DNA of 64,000 nucleotides from Ignelater luminosus (lineage: Eukaryota > Arthropoda > Insecta > Coleoptera > Elateridae). Position 1 is the first letter of the stretch. The number at the start of each line of letters is the position of its first letter. The translations under genes were made by a program, and so were the position numbers. Below the pieces are notes generated by a model. It searched no databases, was not told the origin of the DNA, and worked only from the letters and a program-made list of their open reading frames with translations. The DNA is taken from assembly GCA_011009095.1 (NCBI GenBank), contig VTPC01000802.1, positions 1 to 64,000 on the forward strand, written 5' to 3'. This document shows positions 10,461 to 22,600 of this stretch, in pieces.

Positions 10461-11683
10461 TGTACAAAATAAAAGAAAAACATGAAATCATAAACTGAGT
10501 TTTGATATTGCAGAACTTCGGTATTTTACTCAAAAAAGAACGAAGTAATTATTTCTCTCTTCAGTGGCGTAGCGTAATATATGTTTTTTAAAAGGTGTTT
10601 CCGCACCACCTTATGTACATCTCCGTGCATGATAGCGATATCTATCACGAAGTACAAAAGTAGACACCTAAGAGTAGAAACCATGTAGAAAAATGTTCTA
10701 GCTTCAATTTTATAATCTAGAGATTAAATGTAGAGGTAGTGCAGTCAAAGCCCTTGATAATTCTAATTTATAGTGAATGATCGATATACAATCTTTAGCT
10801 TGAAAGACCTTTTCACAAATAAAGTAAAAGCTAAAAGGTAGCGGAAGTCATATGATCAATGTCTAGATTGTAATCAAAATGAAACCGGAAACTTAGATAA
10901 GGCTAAGGTTCTCCCTCGTGTTGCCCATGTTGGAAAAAGCTTCGGTTAGAAGGACCGGCAATAAGTTTCATCCGGGCCATTTTTGAACCCACTCCGTCCT
11001 TGGGAACAGGGAATGCTTAAGAAATTCTCGAGATATCAAGAAGCATATATTTACTATTCATTACTTCTCTTACACTTTCTTTGTTATTACGGATTAGTCA
11101 AAAAGTCCCAATTTATAACATTCCCTAATTTATTATTGCTATAGATTTAAATAACGCTGTTGAAACACATTAATTTGGTGTTGTTACTTAAAGGTCGTCT
11201 AGACTTGACGATTATCTTAATTTATTATAATTAACTGCAAAACCAGTAAGAAATGCTCGTTGACGAAATTTATTATTTATAATGTAAATGTTTTTGTTGG
11301 CGTCACATTTGAAACGAATTCGACGTAAATTGGGAGTTTTTTAAAATAGCTTTTATAATACGGTCACGTTATAGTATTAATTTATTATATAATAACAAGA
11401 GTAATAGCCTATCAGATGGAAAATTATTATATATTTGACGTAGATTGTGTAGAGATTCTCTGTTTTGACGTATGCCAAAAAGTCACAGTCATCTTATTTT
11501 ACTATATTTTTTGTGCTAGGTCAAGGCTCAACAGCCAAGTCCATAAACAAAACTTTCAGCATAAAAAAACGCATAATGACACGATGCAATCTCCACGATT
11601 TCAAGTCGGTTGAGGACTCGGCGGATTATTTGACCCATCATCCCTTATAAATTTATCAGATTATACAATACATACATATTCCA
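10461..11683. other. Gene-free stretch right of the BEL/Pao element
   Basis: No recognisable coding, RNA or repeat structure was seen. Short ORFs at 11416-11650 overlap one another in different frames and look random. Confidence 0.4.
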
Positions 11684-11900
11684 AATTCGAGGCTCACCAT
11701 TGGAGTCTCGGAAACCGTATGAGATACGAAGTCGGTTAAAGTAGAAGCAAGTTGCTTGTTTTGGAGATCAATTTACAGTTTTCCGTTTTATTTGAATTAC
11801 TAGAGGAGAAGAATGCAAAAGTAAGCTTTTTTCTGGAAACGAGGAAATTATTTTTGAAGTCGCGCACCTAACGTGAAATTACCTCACCTTACATCTTTAC
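11684..11900. repeat. Single-ended relative of the 35901-36792 element
   Basis: The block from about 11684 ('aaattcgaggctcaccattg', then 'gagatacgaagtcggttaaa' and 'ttttggagatcaatttac') is a diverged copy of the inverted end at 35911-36010. No matching inverted partner was found within several kb, so this is probably a truncated copy of that family. Confidence 0.6.
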
Positions 11901-14147
11901 TCCTAATGGTGATAAAAGTACAGAATTAATAGACTAGTAAAAGATTTGATACAACTGCTATAGTGACAAAAAATTCTATTTGAATACCGTGTATTGAGAA
12001 CAAGTCAAGTTTACTCGAAAACGATTCATCCTACGAAAAACGAGTAAGATTAACTGCTTTTACTAAATTAAATTTCAAAAATGAGGTTATTTGCTATGTG
12101 TACAATGCACCTATTTTTTTATAAACGTCCAATTTATATACCTGGTTTTCGATACATAATGAACATTATTTTCAAAGAGAGAATGAAATAGATTTTCATT
12201 TGTTACGAACAAAACTACTGACACAGCTTACTGTCTGACATAAATAAACTAATGATTAATAATTAGAAATTGATCATATATGGCTATCAATACGAAAACG
12301 TCAAATTAAATAAACACATTGGAACTTATATATTTTTGAATTTTAAAACTAGACGATATTTAATTATTTAATAATTTCTAATTAGCAAGTATCATCGTTT
12401 AGATTCAAAACAAACATAAACACAAAAACAAGAAATCACCTTTAGGTTATGTTCATGAATCTTTTATAGAAGTGATTGTTAATGATTAGGAATAAACTTT
12501 ATAATAAATAAATAACTTAAATAGAATTTTCAAGTTATACAAACACAAATAACCAGAACAAGAATAAAACAACTCGGATTAGCAAATGTGATAATTTCTA
12601 ATTTTCGTTTAGTTTTGAGTGATGAAATAACAATTATTTGTTTGTAATTGGTAAGTATCATTAGAATAACTTTAGTGTTTTCAATTTGTGTTAATTAGTT
12701 AAAATGCTTTTGGGTATTATGATAAACCACCAACATTGGACAAGTACCACGTATAAAATTTTAGCAAATAAACAATAAGACTCCGAACATGAAATACATC
12801 CAAAAATAAATACAACAGTAGTAGTTTCAGAATGAGTTAACGAACAATATTGCTGATATACATATACATATGTAGATTACTTTTGCAACAAAGAAATAGA
12901 AAATTTTCTTTTTTTATAAAGGGATGATTAATTGAAAAACTATTTATTATGTGTTATGTTAGTTAAGTTTGATATTTATTAAATACAATCTACTATTGCT
13001 GTAATTATATTTTAAAATAAATTATAAATTTTATTAAATTTTGGCTTCCAGCATCTAAAACTCCCAATTCTTATGTTTTTTCAAAAGCCTATTCTTAAAA
13101 GAATAGCTTACAGGTAAGGTGATCTGTTCTAAAAATTTTAATGTATCTTTGAGATTTAATAATAATAAAATTGTTAAAACACCACATTTTTGACCCTAAT
13201 GGATCGAAAACAATTTAGCTGTTAAAATATTTAGAAGCTGCATGATTTATCACAAACTATTAAACTACTACTTTTAACTAGATCAGTAAACTTTGTTAAT
13301 TTGTCTCATGGCATAGTATAGAAAAACCATTGATAACTGACATTGCCTATTTACACTTTTGTAAATATTAGGAAGTGTGTATTTTAAAGAATGATGGAGA
13401 CTTCAAATCGAATAACATAATTGCACGTTTATGCATTTGTTGTACAATTATGTATTAAACACTCAGACTATAATTATTCATGCAATTTAGACATACATTA
13501 TATATGCATACGTGATACAAATAAACACTTCTCACAACTTTTAATTGCCATCAAGATGAGCATTGCTTCCAAATAATTACATTATGTTGTGTACCGAAAT
13601 TGCATACAGATTTAGGTTAGAAATTAAAATAGTAGGTACTGCTAATATTATAATTATATGAATAACTTACTGTTATTTATTATATAAGTGGTTTAATAAT
13701 GTAAAAATAACGTGTAGTAAATCCGACTAAATAACATATCATATAATAAATTAGGTTTCCAATTAAGAATTTCTTGATATAAGAAACTAAAGGGATTTTT
13801 CTATTTTTTGCTTGTAAAAGCATTCATGCATGTAACAGCAGTTACCCTTGCCTAAAAATCGTTTTTTTTTTTAAACTTAAAAATCCGCCACCTGTTGATT
13901 TATGCTGATCAGAACAATATTAACCTATAACATAGTAACTTGTATTATGGTGGCAATACTGAGAACGACAGAGGCTGACATCCGCTCACATCTGTAAAGT
14001 CCTGTCAAAGCAAATTTTTAACGCAGTTGCTAAAATTAAAAACCGCTTAATAAAATGTTTAGCTGAATTAAAAAAAACTTAGCGCCTGCATCAAGTAGTC
14101 ATCAGCTAGAAGGAAAATTTGTGATCCTTTGGATAAAGTTTAGCTTC
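11901..14147. other. Gene-free, very AT-rich stretch
   Basis: No gene, RNA or clear repeat unit was seen. At about 13110 the plus strand reads TTACAG followed by GTAAGG, an acceptor fused to a donor, but there is no gene here for it to act on. Confidence 0.4.
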
Positions 14148-14332
14148 AAAAGGGTTGGAGTGCCGTATACCCGCACCTCGCGGAGGAGGTCAAGTGGGGT
14201 ATCATTCGATCGGGCTTGACGAGAGGGTCACAACGAATTCACTTCCAGATGGCGCAATTGTCGGAGTCAAAAGTTATGAGTATCTTTGTAAAGCGCCGCT
14301 ACCGCCCATCGACTTTCAATGATTTTGCAATG

Positions 14333-14485
14333 TAGGTTAGGTTAGGTTGGGTTGGATTGGATTGGATTGGATTGGATTGGATTGGATTGGATTGGATTGG
14401 NNNNNNNNNNTTGGATTGGATTGGATTGGATTGGATTGGATTGGATTGGATTGGATTGGGTTGGGTTGGGTTGGGTTGGGTTGGG
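14333..14485 (+). repeat. TTAGG / TTGGG / TTGGA pentamer array
   Basis: The array opens with TAGG, TTAGG, TTAGG, then one TTGGG, then a run of TTGGA units, and closes with a run of TTGGG. TTAGG is the canonical insect telomere unit; the rest differs from it by one or two transitions. The array is interrupted by ten N, so its true length is unknown. The ORFs that translate it as a repeated Asn-Pro-Ile-Gln-Ser pattern on the minus strand are artefacts. Confidence 0.9.
14401..14410. other. Assembly gap inside the pentamer array
   Basis: Ten N, most likely a placeholder for an unresolved number of pentamer repeats. Confidence 0.98.
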
Positions 14486-14712
14486 CTAAAAATTCATGGA
14501 AACTCAAAAACACCGGTGGCGTAATGCAAAATCGTTGAGAATCTGTGAGTGGTAGCGGCGCTTTAAAGAAATGCTCGTAACTTTTGACCACCTGGAAGTG
14601 AGTTCGTTGTGATCCTCTCGTCAAGCCCGATCGATTGATATACCCCTTAGCTCCATCCGCAAGGTGCGGGTGTACGAAACTCGAACCTTCAAAAGTCTTG
14701 AACAATAATTTA

Positions 14713-15059
14713 CTGTTTATAAATCCTTTTTCATCGTACCATGTAGTTTTGTTTCCATAAGAAAGGTCTAATATCAAAGGGGCATATAATAAAGAGTTAA
14801 CTTTAGAGGAGAAGAAAAAAAACGTTTATAAATAAACTTTTAAATATAATATTTGGAATTTATACCGAAAGCAACAAAGAAGAATCATGAAGAAATTGTT
14901 TATATTATATTATATTTTATTGTAATACCTAGAAGCATTTTAACTAATTAAAAGACTGAACACAATAAAAAGAGAATAAAAATTAAAATGTAATGATAAT
15001 AATAATGCTTAATGTGTTAGTCAAAATGATATATGATATTTAAATAGTTATTTATGCAA
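14713..15059. other. Gene-free AT-rich stretch
   Basis: Nothing recognisable seen. Confidence 0.4.
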
Positions 15060-15575
15060 CAAGTGAGTAAAGTGTATCTTTTTTTCACGAGAAGGAAAGT
15101 TTGCCGCACGAGCCGAAGGCGAGTGCACAAATCGGCCGAGTGAAAAGAAAAGTAACTTTACTCACGAATTGCATACAAAGCTTTTTTCACGTTCGTAATA
15201 AAAAGCAAGAACTACCTACTTTAAAAACAGCTTTTTACTTGAAAACATTGATATTAAATGTACAATTAGTGTGTATCATAGCAACGGCAACCTTCTATGT
15301 TTTGTGTTTAAATATTTTACGTTGAAAAATGACACGTTACGATACTTTTTTTACTTAAATGCGTGAAAAAATGAGCCGCTATGGCACTTTTTTTACGCTT
15401 TTAGCGCGATGAAACGAATGCATCCTTTATAAACAAAAATTAATGAAAAATGTTGCACTGTTTTTAACGAACGTGAAAAATAGTAGTTTACGTAACTAGT
15501 CAGGAAAGCGATACTTTACTGGACGAGCAGACAGATTCTGCAAATCCAGTAAAGACGCTTTACTGACATGTTACG
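15060..15575. repeat. Series of nested hairpins, probable foldback repeats
   Basis: Three inverted pairs were seen. 'gtgagtaaagtgtatc' near 15063 pairs with 'aagtaactttactcac' near 15165. 'ttttttcacgttcg' near 15183 pairs with 'cgaacgtgaaaaa' near 15468. 'gtcaggaaagcgatac' near 15500 pairs with the inverse at about 15550-15572. All three stems end with motifs related to 'tttactcac' or 'tttactgac', which suggests related foldback units rather than one element. Confidence 0.5.
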
Positions 15576-15847
15576 TGCAATATTTTTTCTAACGCCGGTT
15601 TCTTTTAATGCCGTAATCACATTAAGGTGGTGTCTGGTACATATAGGTATACCAATTATGCTTTTATTATCTTCCCAGTTGATTTTACGGAAAATATGTA
15701 AAAATGTCCAGGATGGAACTAAATGTATTTATAATTGAGATTTTCTAATAGTTGGTTTATTTATACTGTATATTCTTAATGAATTAATTTTTAAATGTAA
15801 GGTCCTGTACTTTAAATATTACCATAATTGACAAATCTTAAGAATGG

Positions 15848-15915
15848 AATGTGGTCATTCGGATACAACGTCTGGCTTCTAATCTAGAGGTCCTGCGTTC
15901 GATTCTCGCTGTCGG
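15848..15915 (+). pseudogene. tRNA-Arg(TCT)-like sequence
   Basis: The plus strand has a box A-like TGGTCATTCGG, a CTTCTAA anticodon loop (anticodon TCT) and a box B-like GTTCGATTC, with spacing close to a tRNA. The anticodon stem has one extra base and the T stem is mispaired, so it is unlikely to make a functional tRNA. A T5 run near 15931 could end Pol III transcription. It may be a tRNA pseudogene or the head of a tRNA-derived SINE. Confidence 0.5.
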
Positions 15916-16048
15916 AAACCTTGTGACGTTTTTAGTTTTTTCTTTAATTTTTATGTTATTAAGTTTTTTTATAAGTAAAATTATTCTAGTTAATTATTAC
16001 AAAAAGGAGATGTCAAATAAAAATTTTAAAAAAAGAAAGAAATTACTA

Positions 16049-16115
16049 GTCGGCAGCAGGAGTCGAACCCAGATCTCCTGATTAAAAGTCAATATCTGCA
16101 ACCAAACAACCAAAT
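16049..16115 (-). pseudogene. tRNA-Lys(TTT)-like sequence
   Basis: The minus strand has a good box B (GGGTTCGACTCC), an anticodon loop CTTTTAA (TTT) with a 4-bp stem, and a weak box A (TTGGTTGCAGAT). The acceptor stem does not pair well. A run of T follows within about 25 bases. It faces the tRNA-Arg-like segment across about 130 bp. Confidence 0.5.
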
Positions 16116-16682
16116 TCTTCATTTGTTGAAACTGTCAAATTTCAGTATTTGCATGGTAGCACTTTAAATTTGTATTAAATATTAATAATAAAATGCATTT
16201 CATAAATAATATGTAAATAAAGTTGAACAGTATTTATTTGTAATCATTTTTTGCATTTACGTATTTGAAGTGATATAAACGCAGAAATCACAAATAAATT
16301 AAAAACCGTTTGAATTTTTTCGTAAAAATCATGTTGTCTGTGAAGGTGACGAAAACAAAATTGTAAACATAAAAAAAACACGCTCTGACCTGTTGGCGTT
16401 GGTGTTGCGTAGGTAATTATGTAATTATTCGCAAATTTGGTTTTGTATTTCTTAAAAATAAGTAAAAGTGATAGTGAAGAGTTTTCATGTACACCTCCAG
16501 AAGAAGAATAAATTAATGTTTTCTTGAAGTTTGTACTTATATTTTTCGAGTCAGGAAAGTACTTTACCGTACTAGTACGGTCAAGTCAAGTCAAGACTAG
16601 CCAAGTAAAAATCTAGTTTCCATAGCAAAATGAATAAAGAAAAACCTACTTTCGAATACGGCGTTAGAAAAAAATTATTAAT

Positions 16683-19600
16683 CCTAAATAGTCAATAAAC
16701 ATAACCTAGAAAGGTCAATTTGACAGCAGAAATATGAATACTCACGGCCAACGTAATACTGGTATTTTTTGAATTACATGTCTCTCCTAATTATTGAATT
16801 TAATAATAATATGAAATCATAAATTAAAATAAATAATTTACATTGCCGGCCGAGAGAAAAATATTGTGTGCTTATATACATAATATTATTGATTTGCAAT
16901 TTTTACTGTTCAGAAATTCTTATAGTAATTATGCGTATTCATTGTATTACATTAAAAACAATAATGTTTTTCTTTTGTTTTGTTTTTATTGTTAGTTTGT
17001 AGTATCTTCTTGGGTATTTCATTTTTTTTTCTAACAAGTGAGAATAGTCACGTATCGTTTCAATATGTATTGTGAGAATTAACCCTGAATTTTTTCCTGA
17101 TACATAATGTAAGTTGCAAAATTGTTATTTATATTCGCATACTTTGTCGAGGTTTTTTCCGTATTCCTTGTTGGGTGTGCGTAACCTCAAACCTGATTGT
17201 AATGTTACATCCGAGTGCATACAATCGTACGAATTGTAGACTGGAAATGCCTTTTCTTCTAGTTTTTAACGAATGGTTCATTGAATAATAAACAACATAA
17301 TATGCATTACAATGATGGTATTTTTTAGAAAACCCATGAATAATTTAAATATTGCTATAAAAAACAAGTTGTGTACGTGATTGTTGATGATGTTTATCCA
17401 CCTGGATGCCAGAATTTTTTTATTTGCTTCGATTTATTGCTGTATCCAGCCTCCATGTCGATCACGTAGGCCCCTTAATATCACGTAGACATTTTAATTA
17501 TTTAAAAAGGTTTTTGTTTTTGGTATGTAATTGGTAATAATTATTATTAATCGATTTAAAATAATTTGGAGAATTAGAGTTGTTGCTTATTGCTATTATT
17601 ATTACAAACCTGATAGATATACACATTAACTGTCTCTTCATTCAACAGTTACGTGCAACCTTCAAGCAACTGAATTAGTTAACCTTTATTTGGCTGATTT
17701 TTCTTAATTGTAGTAATTACAACTTACATTACTTGCTTTCGCACAAATATCCAATGCCACTTGTGTTTATTTCGGTTTGAAAACCCTGTTTTAAAATTAT
17801 TATTATTAAAAATAAAAGCAGGTTTTTCTGTTAGTTGTCACGATTTTAGAATTCCCTCAATCTCTGTTTTGTTTATGTAGAAGTTCAGCAATATTATAAC
17901 TGGATTTGACGTTTACTAATGAGTAATGGTAGATAGTACAGCAATAATAATAACAATAATAAGCACGTTTAATAATGATTTGGGATGATCTTTCTTAAAT
18001 GCGACAAATTCTAAAATAAATTCTTAGATGAGAAAGCAAGGATGCTTCAGAAGTTTCCAGTTGAGGCTAGATATACGCACCTTGATCTTGAGCACCGATT
18101 TGAATAAATAACGAAGATAAAACAATAAATAAAAGGTAGAATTTTTGACGTGAAATACTAGTAATGCGTGCGTCATTATGTACGAATGCGAATTAGATGA
18201 ATGTGATTTAATCAAGATCAGATCTTGCGAATGACACTAATGACGTAGACAGGTCTCACATTTATGATTCAAGTATAAGAAAGAAAAACTTAATTAACAA
18301 CTAAATGTTGCAAATTGGAACCGTTGTTAATTCCAATAAATTGAAATAAAATAGAATATTTTAATACCGCCAAGAAAAACTTGATACGTATGTGTGTATA
18401 TGTGTTTCATTTAAAACAGGGCGAATTGGTAAAAATTGAAGGATCGAATTATTTACAATAACGGGAATGTTACATGTTGCTGAGATATTTCACAAATTCT
18501 CCTTGATCTTTCTTTAAGTAAACTAACGCCAACAAATTTATAGCGTAAATTCCACATGATGAAACAAACAATTTTTAATGCCGTTGCTTAGAGAGTGTTT
18601 ATATTTACATTTAAACAAAAAATACCTGAAGGTAGACCAACTTTAGCCATAAAAATCCAAAGAAATCCTCTTTACAAAAATTGTGAAGCCAACCTGCAGA
18701 ATAAAGTAGTGGATAGTATTGAGATTTCTAATAATGCTGATTATAACAATACAGCTTCATACTATTTTTTTAATTTTTTTCCAGTATACCTAAATATGTT
18801 AGTTATGGATTGTGGAATTTTACTCTAAAGGAAATTCCAGGTTTTTAGGTTTTTGCTTATTTTCGTACAGAAAAACAATAATTCATTTTTGGGTTAAAAC
18901 CGAGTCGTAACTTGTTTTAATTTCACTAAGCTTTGCTTTGCCATTTTCAACAGCCCATGCGTGGGTCACCATACGGCATCCTATACAGCGTATTAAAAAA
19001 GTAACACACAAATTCATTTATAGCGTTATTTTAACTTTTTATGAAAAACGCACGAACGGGTTGATTTTTCTTCCTTATCAGAAACTGTATAAGCAAAAGA
19101 TTCCTGTTTCAAATTTCAAGATGGCAGTAGGAAGCCATTTTAAAAAAACATTAAATACAAAGGGTACTTGTATCTTGATTGTTGTCAGTTTATGGATAAA
19201 AGGAAAATATTCTTTGAGAAGGAGAAACTAAAATAATTTTGATAGATAGATTCAAATAATAAATGACAGAAATCTAATTAGATAACATAAGGTAAAATCA
19301 AGTTGATGTGTATTGATTTTGTAATTTAATCTTTACACGACCGCCTGTAAAGTAGGCGCTTTGTCAAAAGTTAACAATAATAAACATTTGCAATAAATTT
19401 GATGTATCAATGTTATAATGAATTCATGATACGCACGTATGATCTTGGCCAACTTCATTTTCAACGAACTCCGAAGGAGTCGTTACTGAATTTGCGAAGT
19501 CTGTCCGCATTCTTTGTCAAATTTTGAAATTTTGACTTCACATTTGGATTCTACATCAAAAACTAAAGAAGTGGTATCTTCGTTTTTTAATAACCCTTCG

Positions 19601-22600
19601 GGAACATGGTCAAAGTGGTCGCCGAAAATTGAAAAAAATGTTTTTTTAAATCATCGATAATAATACTAATAATAACTATTTGTAGTTTACTAGTGAGTGT
19701 CTGATAATCAGATGAGCCGAGTCTTTTCCTGTTATAATTTTTTTTTGGTTCGAAAAACTTTTTCATGTAGTTCTTACCCCTTTGTTCTCTCTATTTTTTT
19801 AGACAACTCCCAGAGGGACGTTAAACCGTTAATTAGTCCAGTTTCTTTTTCCTCCGCAAAGAAAGCTCGATACGAAAACCAGTGTGAATTCCGACCGTAC
19901 CTGTCTCGACTGTACCCAATAGGGTGCGATCTGATTCATTTGGTCAACACCTTTTTAATTTCAATTTCAAATTATAGTAGTTAATCGTCAAATATTCTGG
20001 GTATAAATTCTTATGTATTTATTTATTTAAGATCTAATTTTATTGTTGGTCAATTCATAATTAAATTATTTAAATGCAAATCTTAGTGTAAAGGTTGACG
20101 TCACACTACAATTTCATTTAAATTAATCTGTTGCTTGAATCTTTTGATAATATTTTTTTTAGCAGCGTATTTTATATTTTTATATATCTATATTTGATTG
20201 TTCCTTTTGCTTCGAGATTTTAATTTATTAAGTAAAGATCGATACCCGCATTTGCTACTATGAAACAGTAGCTGGCGCCCAACCTTTTAATTATTTCCCA
20301 TTGTGCAGTACCTGGATGCCTCAACCGTCATCTGCTTTAGAACCCGCGGCCTAGAAGCGCCTAGAAATTGAGCTAGTTGCCGGGCTCTTGTGGCTTTGTC
20401 AAAATTTGTTTATTTTAAACAGAGATATGGTACGGGTAGATGTTGGTATGTAGTTTAAACTCAAAGCTAACATGTCTGATTAAGTACAGACACTATTGCC
20501 ACTTTTTGTCTCTTTTTTACATATACCAAGCTCAAATGCAAAGTATAACTTGCTCTTTCTAAACCTAGCAATCACTGTAATTGGTTGAAATTCAGAAACC
20601 CGCGCTGGTTAACGATATTTAAATAATAGAAATGGAACAGTGAACAAATTTTATTTTATTACTATAAATTTAATAATTTAGTATATTATCAAAAATTGAT
20701 CACTAAATCAGTCATTAATTAAGTAACATGGTAACTGATCATTTTAATCATTATTTGAAGATCATTGTGAACTAAATTAACCACCCAAAATGATAAAAAT
20801 CGACAGTAAAGGGGTTAGCAAGTTAATGTCAATTTCTAGTTAGTATTATTCTTGCACTGATCAAAGAAAATCTATCACAGTAGCTATGAACAGAAAATTG
20901 TATATCCTGAATTATGTAAACATCGGCGTCGTCTTGTTACAATCATTGAATTGTAATCCAACTCTGTAAAATGTTTGGAACAAATAGTAGAGGATTTGCA
21001 TCCAATTTGCATGCATCAACCCAAGCACGTTGACGATACTTATCTTTTGGAAATCTACAAAGTATGTTTACTATGGTTCACGCCTGTCAATTAATAGATT
21101 AAGCAAAAATTGTGGACAATTAAACGTAACACTTATTCATGAAAATTTAGTGTTTCATCTCGTGAAGTGGATTTACAAACAATACAAAGTTTATAGCCCA
21201 TTTTAACAATAACAAAAACACAACAACAGTAACAAACTAACAACAATAACAAATAAATGAGAAAAATAAAAAAAAAAAACGACAACAAACAAAATACTTT
21301 TAAAAGTTTAATCTGTAAATTTTGCAAATTAGGCAACACCTGTTATACCGACCAAACGCCGACCTACGTTGTGAACATACCCAACATACCGCGCAAGACC
21401 CTGGTTAGACCGTATCGAGCCCGGTGTAGATAAAGAGCATCCGAGAATTACTGGCGAATATAATGTTATGAAAAGAGTAGAAAATAGAAACGTACGTTGT
21501 ACATGTTGGCTTAAACATGTATAATGCTTTAATACGGCGTCATCTCATTTACCCCTACCATAACTCTGATTTTAAATCTTTTTTTATATTAAGTACGCCA
21601 CAATACCATTTAGAATGTTTTAAATTTTCTAAACAAAAAAAAATAATATCTCTGAAAAGCGTGAGCAAATTTGAAAAATCTGAAGATCGTTGTACACAGA
21701 ATTCAATGGCGAATAATAATCTGCAGAAATATTTTGGGGTTGCCATTTACAAAAAATTTCTCCGACGTCATTGGTCAAATAATAATGATGTGCATAATAT
21801 TATAAGATGCCCAACCATTTAAATCGTTACATCCTTTTTTGTTTTTTTTTTTTTCGAAATATTAATATTTTTCGAGTTATTGAATTTGTTCCATCGTCAA
21901 GTATGGATTCATCCCTAATACGTAGAAACATAAAATTTTGAATTATAAAATTATTTCTCTTATATTGTGTTTCTATATTTCCTCTTTATTTTTAAGACTT
22001 AAGACTCCTAAGAACAACGTACAATTTATTAAAAAGTCTTTAGATAACTAATAGATAATAATAATTTTAATTTTTCTTAATGGTTTAAAAGAAATGATGT
22101 TATTATGTAAAGTATTAATTTTGTTTTATATTTATGCTGTCCTCCCATAAAACAAAGTCCTCAGTCGTTACTGTTTTTATTTTCTTATGTCTTACCTATT
22201 GTACTAACTACTGCAAAAAGAAATATCCTTGAAGTGAAAATTAATTTAAATTATCTTACAATTTCACAGGTTTACAATTCAATAATTTACAGAAGCTTAT
22301 CAAATGTAGTAAGTTGCTAGAGTATTCTAATCTGCTACATCTGAAAAATATGAAATGCAAGATTTATACAAAATCTTAATAACAAGTGTGAAGTTATAAT
22401 TGCGGAAGATACTACAGCACTGAAAAGTTATAAAGAGAATGGCTCATATGATAATAGTCGTTACTCACTGAAATGCTTTTCTAGTGGAATTTTTACAAAC
22501 ATCTAACAATGACAGTAATTACTGTCTTTGTGAATAAATGTTAATTCTAGCAATTCTTCATCTCAAGGAATATGTTTTATTTAAATCGTTTTTATATAGG

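Larger units (their letters stand above)
14148..14712. repeat. Foldback unit: inverted arms around a pentamer array
   Basis: The left arm (about 14148-14331) and right arm (about 14516-14712) are inverted copies of each other. Matching blocks include 'gatcgggcttgacgagag' with its inverse in the right arm, 'cacaacgaa' followed by 'tcacttccag', 'aaagcgccgctacc', and 'acccgcacct'. The arms are about 190 bp each and 75-80% identical by eye. They are much richer in GC than the surroundings and enclose a pentanucleotide array. No terminal target duplication was identified. It could be a foldback-type transposon or an inverted duplication. Confidence 0.8.
15588..16682. mobile_element. Inverted-repeat element carrying two tRNA-like sequences
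   Basis: The left end reads TTTTTTCTAACGCCG and the right end gives the same 15 bases on the other strand (CGGCGTTAGAAAAAA near 16665). Similarity stops outside these blocks, so they look like element ends. No transposase was seen inside. Two tRNA-like segments lie in convergent orientation in its left half. The transposon class is unknown. Confidence 0.5.

Noticed and set aside
13095..13120. Second recursive-splice-like motif (TTACAG then GTAAGG)
   Set aside because: No gene on the plus strand is known to cross it, so it has no context.
14337..14777. 146-codon minus-strand ORF with Asn-Pro-Ile-Gln-Ser repeats
   Set aside because: It is the translation of the pentamer array and spans an N gap; a five-base repeat is open by nature in several frames.
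15101..15325. 74-codon plus ORF
   Set aside because: Lies in hairpin repeat sequence and has no recognised similarity.
15848..16115. Functional tRNA genes for Arg and Lys
   Set aside because: Stems are mispaired and box A is weak, so they are listed as tRNA-like pseudogenes.
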